In this document: positions 1-13,400 of the stretch, in pieces
Layout of the letters: each line of letters starts with the position of its first letter
Numbering within the stretch: the stretch's first letter is position 1
From: Tubulanus polymorphus
Lineage: Eukaryota > Nemertea > Palaeonemertea > Tubulaniformes > Tubulanidae
DNA length: 64,000 nt
Assembly: GCF_964204645.1 (NCBI RefSeq)
Contig: NC_134026.1
Coordinates: forward strand, 558,001 to 622,000
Reading direction: 5' to 3'
The notes under the pieces: model-generated
What the model was told of the DNA's origin: nothing
Seen by the model: only the letters and a program-made list of their open reading frames with translations
Databases searched by the model: none
Program-made: the position numbers and the translations under genes

Positions 1-3000
1 GATCATTTTCCGCGCGATCTCCGGTAAAATCGAGGCCTGCGACGCCGCGTCGGATAAGTCTAATTTCGGGATGAATCCGAGCGCGGCTGCTGCGGCTGCC
101 GATTCACCGATTAACGCGGCTAGATTCATATCCATCCCGACGAACGATTGCAGGTTGTGTTTGCGTCGAATCAATTCGAGTTTTTTCTCCCATGATTCCG
201 ATTCATCGTCATCGGTTTTATTATTGGTCCCGTTTTGTTGGACGATCGACGGCGATTCTTTACGGTTGTTATTACCGGGACTGATCGACCGGCTGCTGGC
301 CGCTGCCGCGGTGCCGTTTTGTAACAGGTCACCCATCGTTAGATTCTTGTTTAAGCGTAATTGTTGCGCTTCCATGTCGAGTTTATATATTTTGTTACGT
401 AAAGTGGAGCGTGGAATCCCGTAGAGAACGGCCGCACGACGAGTTCCGATTTTACCATCTCTGATTTCCTGAACGGCGGCCTGTAGTTCAGTATCGGTGT
501 AATTACGCTTCGATCCATCCCGCTTCAGTTTCCTAAATAAATCAACAAAACCAAATATTAGACAATCTTAGAGGATAATCACTTCCGAAAAATGCAACTA
601 AAAATTAGCTAAGATAAAAACCCTGTAGACACAAGTTTTAGGTTGAGAAGATACACGATATCTGATGAATCCCACAATAATTCGGGTCACTCACTCAATG
701 CCACACGTTTGATTTGTCACAACACCTGATGATGTCTGATAGTCTTTAACTGAAACATTGCTCAATTTCACTCAAGAATTTACATTTGTAGCTGAATTAT
801 CGTGGGATTTCTCTTGTACAAGTTTTAACTAGACCTTATGTAACCGGGTCTTAATGTACAAATCAATTGCAGCCTTACAACAAACATTAACAAATCAAGG
901 TTGTGGGTAAAACCCTTTACTATACACCTATGAAAGTGCTGGACAAAATTCATGGATTTTTGAAAACATATTTTCAACTTACTCAGTCTTTTTAACATGC
1001 GGTACTTTCAGTTCAATGGAGTTTTGGCCTTTTTGTTGAGGTATATTGACGTCAGAAGAAGGAGATCGTGGAGCAGTTGAACTCAGGTCCAAAGGTTGAT
1101 TATCATCACCATTCTCTCGTAAAAAATAATTAGGGAACGTTATTGGAAGACCTGAAATTAGAACAAAAAGAATTTTATCAACAGAATGATAATAGCGGTA
1201 TGAATAGGCATATAACAGGTTCAACTAGTCCAGTTTGTCAAAAATATTCATCTTATTCAGGGCTCTTACAGATCAGGGAATCTAAAATTTCCTGATATTT
1301 CCCTGAAACTGGGGCAAAAATTCACTGATCGAATTATAAGATATCCTCAGTTGGGGCTGTCCCTTGTTATATTCTTGATCTGTAAGAACTCTGTTCATTT
1401 ATTCAGTTATTCTTCATTTTATTTCAATGTTTTGGGGAAACTAAATTCATAAAATAAACTAAATTTTGAGTCAAAACTATGACACATAACTGTAGAAGTA
1501 GGAGTATGAAAAATCCTAAAATCTAAAGATTTATTCTAGACCTCAGAATTTAAGTAGATTGGTAATTTCAGTACTGTAGGTACCGGTATAGTTCAATCCA
1601 TGTAATGAACGAGAACTAAGACTAATACTATTATCGCATTCATCAATCAAATTCCTTCAGATAGATGGCAGCACTAGCGGACTAGTCAAAACTAAATTTG
1701 ATCATTGTGACCTGTAAATTGTGCACATAAACTGATGATGCAGTAGTAATCATTTGGGGAGCTGTGCATTAAAGCTACTCGTGTGTGTAGGCTGGCATCC
1801 AGTTATAGTCAACACCAGTTACAAGATGGCGGCTACTTAAACAGCTTAATGTGTCTCCTCACGTTCAATATTAGAAATTAATTACACATTGTTCACAATG
1901 AGAAGAAACAACTGAAACGCGTGGAAATAAAGAGAATCGTTTAAACATTTGAAAACATCCCAAATCATCAAATCTTTAGCCATTTTTCACTCAAATTGAT
2001 TTTCATCTAGAATTAATTCATTTAACATGAATTAACTATTAACTTTTTTCACGACAATAAAATAAACTATTTACCTGCTTCCCCATCTTCGTCTATCAGA
2101 CCATCCTGAAGTGAAAAGAGAAACAGTTTCAAATATCAACAAGTTTTAACTTTAAACTTCATTCAATAAACAGTTGATTAATTTAAGTTTCACAGTTTTC
2201 TGCGTTAAGTTTGACTCTAAAATAAGTTTCTGATATTTTAATCTTAGTTCCACCCTTAAAAAGAATTGGGGTCCAAAGTTTGTTCAGATATTGGAAATTA
2301 TGAAACAATTAAAATTTAGACTCGAACTTATTCAAATCCCGTGGAACCCGGGCCGGGTTCATAAAACCAAACCCGGATTAATTTCGATGACTTTTTTAAA
2401 ACGACGATTTCATGAAAACATGTTTAATTTCAACTGAACAGAAAGATAAAGAAAATCTAATTAGATGAAGTCACAAAATAGACTTCAAACAATGAATGAT
2501 GTTACGCGTGGATTTTATCATCTTTGAAAAAAAAAAATGCCAAAAGCAGGTAAAAATTTGTCAAGCCCCTGTATCCAATATTCAATAAGTTGACACAAAT
2601 AAACATAACTAAGTATCTTATTACACGACGGAGACTATCGTCCCTGAGAATGAATATGATTGAACCGATGATGAGCTGACAGCTTACAAAAAAAAACACA
2701 TTATTGCATACATTCTGAAAGACGACACTTCACTCTTAAATGATGAGTTCTTCTAAATAAATTGACTTCTTTGAAACGAATTCGAGTCGATAGGAAGCAA
2801 TACAATGATTGCTATACAGCGTTCAACCTCGAGATCAATTTTCATTACTTACACGACGCACGGCATCAACAGACACACCGAATTTGAAATTTGAAAGGGA
2901 AAAACTCCTACCGCGATAAACCGGATCCGTGACCGGGTATTAATTCAAACCTCACGATGAACTTACGCGGCTACATTCGACGTACCTGAAAACGGAGTCC

Positions 3001-3108
3001 TCGTCGCCGCAACCCTAAACTAAACGTAGGAGCGCGGATTCTAAGCGGACACGATATCGACTTACGACTCTCGTCTTCGAATCCACGTCGAGAAACGCCG
3101 TACAACAT
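1..3108 (-). CDS. E93: E93/Mblk-1/LCOR-family psq-domain transcription regulator (5' part, cut by window start)
   Basis: Four exons join in phase: 2986-3108, 2075-2105 (31-bp microexon), 983-1151 and 1-532, giving 285 residues before the edge. Residues 71-75 are PLDLS, a CtBP-binding motif that LCOR-family proteins carry. Then comes ELKVPHVKK, resembling the conserved DLKIPQV of LCOR, and a pipsqueak helix-turn-helix at about residues 116-160 ending GIPRSTLRNKIYKL. After it there is low-complexity Ala/Ser/Asn sequence. Known family members are nuclear DNA-binding cofactors, and E93 is an ecdysone-induced developmental regulator; this residue pattern fits the first of the two psq domains of E93/Mblk-1. 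The second would lie outside the window. The first exon (basic, 41 residues) rests on phase agreement and a fair ATG context only, so the true start could differ. Family assignment is firm; ortholog name less so. Confidence 0.75.
667..810. repeat. Short TIR element, family 1 (copy A)
   Basis: Terminal inverted repeats GAATCCCACAATAATTC (667-683) and GAATTATCGTGGGATTTC (793-810) bound about 144 bp. The interior contains CTGATGATGTCTGATAGTC followed by TTTAACTGAAACATTGC, shared with the element at 19055-19185. It lies in the intron between the 983-1151 and 1-532 exons. A non-autonomous DNA element is the likely reading. Confidence 0.5.
1257..1440. repeat. Dispersed repeat family 2 (copy A)
   Basis: Contains CTTACAGATCAGGGAATC, CCTGATATTTCCC and ATTATAAGATATCCTCAG. 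The same blocks in the same order occur at 28703-28960, a partial form at 3752-3935, and a related stretch at 41586-41815. The copies are diverged, lack a visible coding frame and have unclear ends. Confidence 0.4.
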
Positions 3109-3109
3109 T

Positions 3110-3290
3110 TCACCATTATCAGGTGTAATATTCGTTATAAATCCGTTTTGATCGAGCGAAAAAAATTACCAAAAAAATAGATAGAAAATATAGACAATAG
3201 CTGCGCGACGGTGAGCTACACGGCCGTTCACTAACGATATCGGCAATGTGTCATCGAAGAGACTCGCGTGATACCATTTTTATATAAATC
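3110..3290 (-). promoter_or_regulatory. Putative promoter of the E93-like gene
   Basis: On the minus strand a TATATAAAAA box lies at 3286-3277, about 170 bp upstream of the proposed ATG at 3108. The stretch from about 2930 to 3250 is richer in CpG than its surroundings. Inference from composition and spacing only. Confidence 0.35.
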
Positions 3291-3299
3291 AATGATCGT

Positions 3300-5640
3300 G
3301 GACCGATACATAATCTGATACTTTACTAGATATTAATAAATGCGAACATTGATATTTCTCAATATATTTCTATAACAGGATGGAATAAAATGCCCCCGAA
3401 ATCAACGCTGCACGGCACTAGTGGCCTACGTATGTGACAGCTGTTACTGATCTCTTATCTTATACCTCACTCACCGCCCGTCGCCCGCCCGTACTCTACT
3501 CTACTATGTGGTTTTCTGTGTGTATCAATTTATAAAGCAAAATGCTGCTCGAAGACCATGAAATAAATAATTTTGTCGTCGTGTGCAGATGTTGAATACT
3601 TTTAATATTCAGCGATCGAGAAAGTATAAATACCAGTTCAATACGGCCTTCAGCATAAATACACGATACTAAAGCCTGTATAAAACTCAACACTGGCTGA
3701 ATGATGAACGCAGTATCCGCACACAGGGTACAAATCTGACCACTTCTATCAGGATTCTTACAGATTGCTGGGGGGGGGGGGGGGCTTACCTGACCCGTGA
3801 CCTAAAATTCCCAGATTAGAAAGATATCTTAAATGGGACTTTTTGCTCAAGAGGTTCCTTGAGATGACGCTCGTCACTAGCAAGAAAACAAGACACTAAA
3901 ATTCAAATTCGCAGACTTTTCCCTAATTACGAAGAAAAGATTGCCGTGTATAAAACACCAGGTGAGGAAAGAGGGAAATGATGATGATTTTATGATATAT
4001 TTCTATTGTTCGACGAACGCAAAGAATTTTAAAATGAGAATTTCTTCAATAAAAATCCGATATATAATAACAACAATGAATGTACATGTGACACTCTTAT
4101 CACGCAGTCAAAAACCACACTGTTAACTAACTCACAACCATTCCAACTAAACATTTACCGAATTTCCCAATTATGTACTTCCATTTAAACAAAAAATTCT
4201 GTTAACTCGACCGCCGATCACACAACTATATCTGTACTTCGATTTCTGATTTCAAAATCAAACCCCCCGTTTCGCTCTCGGCAGGTGTGGTGGGTCTGTA
4301 AGGGACACTCAATCAGAAAATCAAACGAAATTTACCAACCAAATAAATAACAGGGACAATCCTATTTCAAGATCAAAAAAGATTTCCATATTAGCAAAAA
4401 ATTAAACGATTTAAGATTTTAGGTATTTAAACTATTGAGATATCGAAAGATAATTGATAAAGCCAGCACACCCATGCACACTACACACAGATGCGTGGTG
4501 GTAGTAGTGCTATAGATTGGCTTACTCAGCATATTGCCGGCATTGCCAAAAGGAGCGATCTAGCACTCAGATACATCCGAAGTTGAATCTGCAATTCAAT
4601 TCAGTCAAACCTTACCGAGGAGGGGCCGACTGGTTGCCATAGTAACCATGCATTTGGTAGATAGCCCAAATACCATATTTTGATACAGGGAATAATTATG
4701 ACAATAGATCTAACAGCAATAGCGTAATTGCACTATGAATGAAAGCGTGTCGATCAATTTCCTAAGACAGGCTGTGCGGGCTGTGCGGGCAGAACGTGCA
4801 GCGATAGAATGACCAAATTATAAACTGACAATCATAAAAAAAACGTCTCGATAATAGATTTAAATTGAGAGACTATAAATACACTTAAATTCGGTAAAAA
4901 TAAAACAACCGTTCTTAATTTATCCATCAAATTGAAAAAATATAAAACTTCCAGGTTTTCATCGGATTTGAGTTAAATTCTAGATTTGAGTTAATCATTT
5001 GAAAATGAGCAAATTTTTCAAACTTAAGTAACAATTGTAGAATGGATTCAACAGAGAAAAACGTCTGAAACCTTATTCCATTCGTAAAGGAGAAAGAAGC
5101 TCGTTCCAAAATATGAAACCTTCCAAATTGAATAAATTTAAAGTCATGTCTTTCTAAAATCATGATTTCTTTGATAGCTATCCGGCGACAAACTTTACAT
5201 ACGTAATTCATAAAAAGAAAAACGTCGAAAAACTGTTCGCCGATAAAATGAGTCACAGAACAACGCAACGCGTTTAATACATACTCATAATATACAAGAA
5301 AATATAATAAAGCGTTATTCGTTATTCGGGGTTTGAACGTATCGTACTGACTGCTGTATAACAATACTCCGGACCTTTCTCTTCACTTGAAAATCTCTCT
5401 TTTATTATCAACATAATAACACAACTCATTTGAATAGATCAATTGATTTTTGTCGGAATCGTTTTTTATGAGTGATGCATGCGCTACTCAAACCCTTCCG
5501 ATTCATCTCTATCCACTTTATCCACCCGTATTCTCACTAATTAACTTCACTATTGATTTTTTTCCACTCAATCCACAAATCCTAAAGACCTCATAAAGCA
5601 TCAAATATAAATTAAGATTTTCAAGAGATTTTTGGTTTAA
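3300..5640. other. Intergenic region, no supported gene
   Basis: No exon with good splice sites or recognisable protein was found. A 145-codon frame on the minus strand (5364-4927) is Phe/Ile/Leu-rich, matches nothing I recognise and is consistent with chance in AT-rich DNA. Apart from repeat copy 3752-3935 nothing else stands out. Confidence 0.5.
3752..3935. repeat. Dispersed repeat family 2 (copy B) with a G-run
   Basis: Shares CTTACAGAT, AAGATATC, CAAGAGGTTCCTTG and CACTAGCAAGAAAACAAG with the 28703-28960 copy. A run of about 14 G at 3771-3784 interrupts it. Confidence 0.4.
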
Positions 5641-5716
5641 GCGTGGTTCAGTACTTGTTGGGGATAAAATTGTGCCCATTTCTAAATATAGTAACGTTAG
5701 CCCAGTTATCAGGATA

Positions 5717-5975
5717 TCATCTAGTAACAAAGCCTGGTCTAGTAACACAACCGATTAAGCCTGATCTAGTAACACAACCGATTAAGCCTGATCTAGTAAC
5801 ACTACGGATTAAGCCTGATCTAGTAACACTACGGATTAAGCCTGATCTAGTAACACTACGGATTAAGCCTGATCTAGTAACACTACGGATTAACCCGGGT
5901 CTAATAACACTACGGATTAAGCCTGATCTAGTAACACTACGGATTAAGCCTGATCTAGTAACACTATGAAATAAC
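5717..5975. repeat. 27-bp minisatellite, about 9 copies
   Basis: The unit ATTAAGCCTGATCTAG plus TAACACTACGG repeats head to tail with few changes; early copies read ACAACCG where later ones read ACTACGG. Because 27 is a multiple of three, both strands stay open across it, producing repetitive frames that are not evidence of a gene. Confidence 0.9.
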
Positions 5976-5989
5976 CCGGGTCTATGGAT

Positions 5990-8900
5990 CCACACCTGTC
6001 ATATAACACACATACGTATTAAGAGCCGTCTGCCGATTATTAACTGCCAAAAATATCGATTTCGAATGAACGTTCAGATAATATATGCTTATTGCTGGTT
6101 GTTATTATTATCGTTCAATAAGCTGCCTTTTAACTGGTCATACATAAGTCTGGAATATTTGAACAGAAACGTTGTTCAGTGATCAGTGTTTAGTGCACCT
6201 GCAACTTCAGCGCTGTTACAATAGAGCAAAAAACTCTTTTTTATATCGAATTTTTGTTTACAGGTTATTTTGCGTTAGATTTCTGGTTTTTTACGGTTTT
6301 AAACAGATGGATTTCGAACGAATTGTCGTGTCATACCTGTATCGACGTGTCACAGTAAACACAGTTATCAGATGGCATCCAATCTCTGACATCATCATCT
6401 TCCAGACCTAAAAATATCGAAAAATATATTCAACACCCAATGATATTGCGAGCAATTAAGTCAGTGTGGAGATTTTCCACCAACTTTCAAAATCCCTGAG
6501 TTCTCCATGTTATAACACAAAATTCCCCGAATGAATCCTGAGGAATTTCATGAATTGCATCCCCCCCCCCCCGAGTTATACAGGTCAGTGGCGCCAACCT
6601 GATAGAAGGGCTATCGACTCGATAGATGGCTCTCCATAGTTTAACTAATGATTTAGATCAGATGAATCTGGATTTTGATGCAATTTTGATATCATTAATA
6701 GGTCACACGACGATATGATGTTTAATGTGGATTTCTCCAAAACCGCATTAATTTCGTTGATCTCAGATGATCCAAATTTAGCCCGCTCTACTGAATCAAA
6801 ATTCTGAGCCACAAGGGCAAAAACTTGCCTCAATTTACTGAGAAATTGAAAAATTGAAGACCTTTCGCAAAACGCATCTATTCGTTAAAATTCGGAATTC
6901 AGACCTTTTCTGGTCAAACATCTTACGAGGTGTTGATAACATCGGTTTATTCCCTCGCGGCAAAAACTGACGTCAATTTCACAATTCGAGCTATTTTAAA
7001 ATATCATCGGAAATAGATTCAAATATTTATTTCGCTCGGGGCGAGTTTCGTAACGCGTTCGTTTAAAGGTATATCATCGTATTAATGTCGCAGCTTCAGG
7101 GCAAATACACAAAGAAGAAGAAGAAGAAGAAGAAGATACAGTGTAAGATTTAGAGTAAGAAATATCAACGATTCTTATACATTAAAAATGTATTCACACC
7201 GACGGACAGACAGACGGACGGACAGACAGACGGACAGACGAGGTTTGACTGGCTGTCGATGACTGGGCACACGGGGAATCATCGCACAAAGACAATCAAT
7301 ATATTTAGAATAGCTTCTATCCCAAATGTCACATGGTTATTCATATTTGTCCATTCAGTGGCTGTAAGTACGGCACTGTACACCGCGCCACTACTACATC
7401 TAACAGAGAAATAATCAATACAGACTCAACTCGACGACCCGCTATTTAAAAGCCCTCGATTTCGATCACTGGTTTGAAATACCCACCATTCGACGCACGA
7501 CCAGAGAGAGAGAGATGGCTGCCATACATTTTTATGAATGACTTATTTTCCCAAAACGTATTCGCCGTGGCGTTTGTCTTCTAACAAACGGGAGTAGTTT
7601 TTTATACGGAGAAGGGACGAACACGGGGTTCGTCGTCTTGTTACTTACTAGAAAACGGTTGTAAAAGATGATTGACTAAATCTCTGCCCAATAATGTCTC
7701 AGCAACGACTTCTAAACCTAAAAAATACAAATTCAAAACAATTTATTCATCATGAGCTTTTCTGGTATAAACCGGAGAAAGAGAAATCTGTGGGGAGGAT
7801 CCAGGGTGCTTCCCCCTTCCCCCAGATGGGGGGTACCCAAAACATCTGAAATGCATTGTCAACAAAAGGCGGAACAAATTCAAAACATCTTTGAGAATTT
7901 TTGATACATCTTATGAGGAATATTTTTAAGTACAACACTATATGCAATAAGTTGATTGGGGTTTCAGAATGTTTAAACGGATAAACATGAATATATAGTG
8001 ATATATTACGTTTGTGATTTAAATATCAATTTTCATCACATCTATTACCGAGCCGTACATCCATCACGCAGTAGTCTTACAAAAATATGGTTGAAAATGG
8101 TATCTATAATGCGCTTGAGTCAATCAGATGGCGTTAACTTCCTGCCCAAAAGGGGTTCACATTGTTCCCTGGAATTTCATGCTCTATTCAAGCGGTTTGT
8201 TACTGGGAATAGACATCATCGAGACAACGGCTTCTGATTTTATTTCTAAGATTGATCAGCTCTTGTTAGAGTTGATATATTTTTCACCGATGTAATATTA
8301 ATATAGCCCCAGACTGTAGCAGTCAGTGACTCAGCATTCATATATTTTTTGGGTGATCTCAGCGTACACGCAGCTATAAGCTCCATACTCTCCTCCATAC
8401 TCTCCGCTCTACTCTTCAGGGGAGTTTTATCTCATACATTTATTTTTAGTATCTTCCGCCGCAGTCAAAAACAGCATACCGAACAGAACCCCGAACAGAA
8501 CCGAACGAACGGTTATATTTATCTTGCTTATGTTTGGCATAAAGTTCTATAAATAGAACGAATTGAGGCAAACATGTGGGGGTCACATACATGCCATACT
8601 CTTTACTCAGCTTCCAAATACTTATGAACGCAGCAGTTTCATTTTGAGATCCAAAATTTCTCGGTAAATTTCATTTTCAAAATCAGAGACAAGTGTCAAA
8701 CAATGATTGTAAGGTATCGTATCATTCAGATATTCAGTTCTATCCTTTCACTTTACAACGAGAAATCATATGTGAATTTTTCGCCGGGATTCGTCGGTCA
8801 GTTTGAAATAGTAAGATACGACGATATGAATCATAAAATTTGCTTGAGAAAACAATTTCATACAGAGATAGCTCAAACTTCACACGGAGAGATTACATCT
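5990..8900. other. Intergenic region with microsatellites
   Basis: Holds an AAG run at 7112-7133, a GACG/GACA tetranucleotide tract at 7199-7240 and a C-run at 6561-6571. No gene could be supported on either strand. Confidence 0.5.
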
Positions 8901-8926
8901 ACCGAGAAAGTGGTAACACACAGCGG

Positions 8927-10416
8927 TGGTGTGGCGCGCTGGTATACCACCTACTGGGGGTACAGTGTGGCGCGCTGGTGTACCACCTACTCGTGGTACA
9001 GTGTGGCGCGCGCTGGTATACCACCAACTCGGGGTACAGTGTGGCGCGCGCTGGTATACCACCTACTCATGGTACAGTGTGGCGCACGCTGGTATACCAC
9101 CTACTGGGGTAGTGTGGCACACGCTGGTATACCACCTACTCATGGTACAGTGTGGCGCACGCTGGTATACCACCTACTCGTGGTACAGTGTGGCACACGC
9201 TGGTATACCACCTACTCATGGTACAGTGTGGCGCACGCTGGTATACCACCTACTCGTGGTACAGTGTGGCGCACGCTGGTATACCACCTACTCGGGGTAC
9301 AGTGTGGCGCACGCTGGTATACCACCTACTCGGGGTACAGTGTGGCGCGCGCTGGTATACCACCTACTCGTGGTACAGTGTGGCACACGCTGGTATACCA
9401 CCTACTCATGGTACAGTGTGGCGCACGCTGGTATACCACCTACTGGGGTAGTGTGGCACACGCTGGTATACCACCTACTCGTGGTACAGTGTGGCGCACG
9501 CTGGTATACCACCTACTCGTGGTACAGTGTGGCGCGCGCTGGTATACCACCTACTCGTGGTACAGTGTGGCGCGCGCTGGTATACCACCTACTCGTGGTA
9601 CAGTGTGGCACACGCTGGTATACCACCTACTGGGGGTACAGTGTGGCGCGCGCTGGTATACCACCTACTGGGGTACAGTGTGGCGCGCTGGTATACCACC
9701 TACTCGTGGTACAGTGTGGCACACGCTGGTATACCACCTACTCGGGGTACAGTGTGGCGCGCTGGTATACCACCTACTCGTGGTACAGTGTGGCACGCGC
9801 TGGTATACCACCTACTGGGGGTACAGTGTGGCGCGCGCTGGTATTCCACCTACTCGTGGTACAGTGTGGCACATGCTGGTATACCACTTACTGGGGGTAC
9901 AGTGTGGCGCGCTGGTATACCACCTACTCGTGGTACAGTGTGGCACGCGCTGGTATACCACCTACTGGGGGTACAGTGTGGCGCGCGCTGGTATTCCACC
10001 TACTCGTGGTACAGTGTGGCACATGCTGGTATACCACTTACTGGGGGTACAGTGTGGCGCGCTGGTATACCACCTACTCGTGGTACAGTGTGGCACACGC
10101 TGGTGTACCACCTACTCGTGGTACAGTGTGGCACGCGCTGGTATACCACCTACTGGGGGTACAGTGTGGCGCGCGCTGGTATTCCACCTACTCGTGGTAC
10201 AGTGTGGCACATGCTGGTATACCACTTACTGGGGGTACAGTGTGGCGCGCTGGTATACCACCTACTCGGGGTACAGTGTGGCACACGCTGGTATACCACC
10301 TACTCGTGGTACAGTGTGGCACGCGCTGGTATACCACCTACTCGTGGTACAGTGTGGCGCACGCTGGTATACCACCTACTCGGGGTACAGTGTGGCGCGC
10401 GCTGGTATACCACCTA
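8927..10416. repeat. 38-bp minisatellite, about 39 copies
   Basis: The unit is GTACAGTGTGGCGCACGC followed by TGGTATACCACCTACTCGTG, with variants (GCGCGCG, CACACG, GGGGGT, and short units ending TACTGGGGTA). Higher-order blocks of three to four units recur around 9760-10240. 38 is not a multiple of three, so each unit shifts the frame; the unit is stop-free in all phases and all three forward frames stay open (up to 588 codons). These frames are a by-product of the repeat, not a gene. The unit contains the self-complementary GGTATACC. Confidence 0.95.
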
Positions 10417-10419
10417 GCA

Positions 10420-13400
10420 GTTATATATATGTACATATATTTAATAATCTGAATCCATTCCAGATGTAAAAACTTGATGATTATCAATCTGTGCGCATGA
10501 AATTCCCAAATGATCATCGGCGAGATTTTTCTAGTTGGCTTTTGTAATTACGGAAGTATGCGGCAAATTAATGATTCACGAGACAACAGGGTATTTCAAT
10601 AAATACTGTACATCAAACCATTTACTTCTCAAACGCACACAACACAAACATTTAAACATGTTTTTACGAGGTTTTTTCATGGAATGCGAAATGAAGAGAT
10701 GACGTAATAGATTTCTCTCGAGTTATCGCAACTCGCCGCCGCATCAAATCTATATTTGACCCTCGCGTAAACAACGGTCTCTACCGACTAACGGTAAACC
10801 TTTAATTAAAAACTCGAGATAAAAAAGTCCCGTAATCAAAGGAAAAAATTATTCAATTATTTTCTCGATGCGTCGAAATCTCGCTCGACTTAAAAAGGCT
10901 AATAATGAAACTAATAAACGGGTGATGAAAAAAACGACGTCTTTCCGCACCAGTTCGGAAGTTTCCGGCGCCAGTTTCGAGAAAACGTGAAAATAATCGG
11001 AGCCAATCTTACCTTCATAGGACATCATGATAAAACAGTCACTACTACATCACAGGTTGAAATCAAACCCTGTCGTAGTCGTCGTTATAATAAAATACTG
11101 CACTCAGTCACTAGCTCAGCTAGCTGTGTTCTACACAGTCACTTTATTTTGATTGTTATAAAGGAATACAGCTGTACACATACAAACCCGAGCCAGCCTT
11201 ACACCGGGTCCGCAACAACTTATTTTATTGGCTCTACTTGATTAATTATCGACTCGAAGCAAAATAGAAATTTATAATGCTACATGAATTGAAGGGATCA
11301 ATGAATAGTTTGGGCTTCTTAAAACTACAGCTGTTGGCCCAGATATTTCCACCTATTGTTCACGACGCGTTGTTTTCCGAATTGAAACGTCACATTTTGA
11401 CATAATCCTTTATAGAATTTCTCTGCGTTGTAATGATATTCGTATCGATATAACTTCATTAATATTTCACGTAGCACAATAATATACAAACGAACGAACG
11501 AACGAACGAACGCCGAGTCCGAAATAAGATAAATTGAAGAAACGTAACCAGAAGAGAAAATAAACGATCGTCGACTAATGATTTACTATAACTCATATCC
11601 ATTATTGAACGTGTCAAAATAGATATTACCGATAGCAACAGATTCGATTCAACTATCATTTAAAAAAAACAAAATCAGCCGAGAAAAAAGGGTTTCATAC
11701 GACTGTCAACGAATGGCCTGTTTGTCTGACAGTAGCAATCATTGAAGACAGAACAGGTGAACCATCCACATGATATAGACAGACAATCAATGAATTGTTT
11801 TATAATACACTTCGCCATATTTATTTTAGTGGGATCACCTGGGGGCCAGGGGGGAGGGGGTCCGGGGGAGGGGGAGGTACTCATCCCCCACTAAATCCGC
11901 TACTGAGTTCCCCCCCACTGAGTTCCGCTATTTTGTGTCAAGTTTGTTTGGCAACATTTTTCTATCACTGATTGTCTTTTAGCCAAGTCTGCTGTTTAAT
12001 CCCTGTTGGTTTTTTAGTTTTCTATCGGGCTACAACAAATATTCACTGAAAATACATCTAAAATGCTTCAAACTTTGCAATAAGTCAAGGCCAACATCTT
12101 GATGTTTTCAGTTTATTTACATTCAGAGAATACCTCTAACTCGAGGCCTTTTCCTTCAATTCACTAACAATGGCCAGCAAATGCATTTAAAACACTTCAT
12201 ATTTGCTTATTTTTCTAGGAAGGACCCTAAACTCTAAACTCTTCAGGCCTGCAACAGTTACAGGCTACGTACGGGCCTGAGGATACAACCCAGAATGACT
12301 TGCCGATATTTGGTATTTAGTTCGGAATTTCCTCTCATATCTCGGGGTATCATTAAATATGATCGGGAGAGAAAAATTAATAACATCACAGAGAAAAAGA
12401 CTTTGGAATTAATTTCCAAATGATTTTTGAGATGAAAATAATCACAAAATTAGAATAGCCAAGTAATTTATATATATCAAAAGGTTGATAAATCGATGGC
12501 GCGGTGGACCGAACCTATCTTGAAATATCGATATCTGATCTCTGGAAATATCGAATTATTGAATCAGTGATGAAAAAAACTCCCACCTAAATCTAACAAT
12601 AGAAACATCTAAAATAAAATAACAAATTACTAATGAATCAATCGATAAATCTCTCAAGATGACACCAGCCCTTATCGCATGTTGCTCGACAATTACAATC
12701 TAATCTATGATTCAAACCGCTGAAGAAATATTTTTTCCTTTAAAATTGACTAATTTCTAACTAAACCAGCCCTTTACATTGAATTATAAATACTTCAGAC
12801 CGACGGCTATGTCATGAGACGGCCAATATTTCATTCTGAATTATAAGTAAGTTATCAGTAACTAATAGGCCAGTTTTACCAAAAACAGGACTAAAGGTCA
12901 CAGGTACATTTGAAACCTATACAAATATACCCATTTTTGATCGACATTACATCTAAATGCATATAGTCTAAATGATGGGTAGGCCGTTGTCATAGTATCA
13001 TTATGTGGCAATAATTCATTCACAAATATAACCCACAACATTCTTGAAATTACTTCTAAGTCAAAACTTGGATCAATTGAGGAGAAAGTTAATAAAGGAG
13101 TCAGTTCCAATGGGACCAAATATTTAGCGCAGTAGCCAGTACTAGGTTTCATACGTATGTCTAATTTAGAAGTATCATGTGGGTTAATTTTAGACTTGAC
13201 TCATTTTAACTCTTCAACTCAAGTTCAATAACGTAACCCACAAAATTGGATCCAAACATAATAAATACAACATACCCCGAAAGTGAAACAAATGAATACT
13301 CATATTAAATAAAACCAAAAACTAGGAAGTGAATGCTAGGATTAAATTTTTGCCAATTGGGACATAAATCTTTTGTTACCGTGTACCACAAACTTTCAAT

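Noticed and set aside
2986-3106. Alternative first-exon reading starting at ATGGTGAAATG in another frame
   Set aside because: That frame meets a stop before the donor; the neighbouring ATG at 3108 reads through to the donor in the phase needed by the next exon.
4927-5364. 145-codon minus-strand frame
   Set aside because: Hydrophobic low-information sequence without recognisable motif, splice signals or supporting context.
8927-10416. CRISPR-like look of the tandem arrays
   Set aside because: Units are contiguous with no unique spacers, and the genome is eukaryotic; they are minisatellites.
8703-10469. Long forward open frames (588, 508 and 308 codons) across the 38-bp array
   Set aside because: They arise because the repeat unit has no stop in any phase; the encoded peptide is only the repeat translated in rotating frames, with no splice sites or homologous domain.
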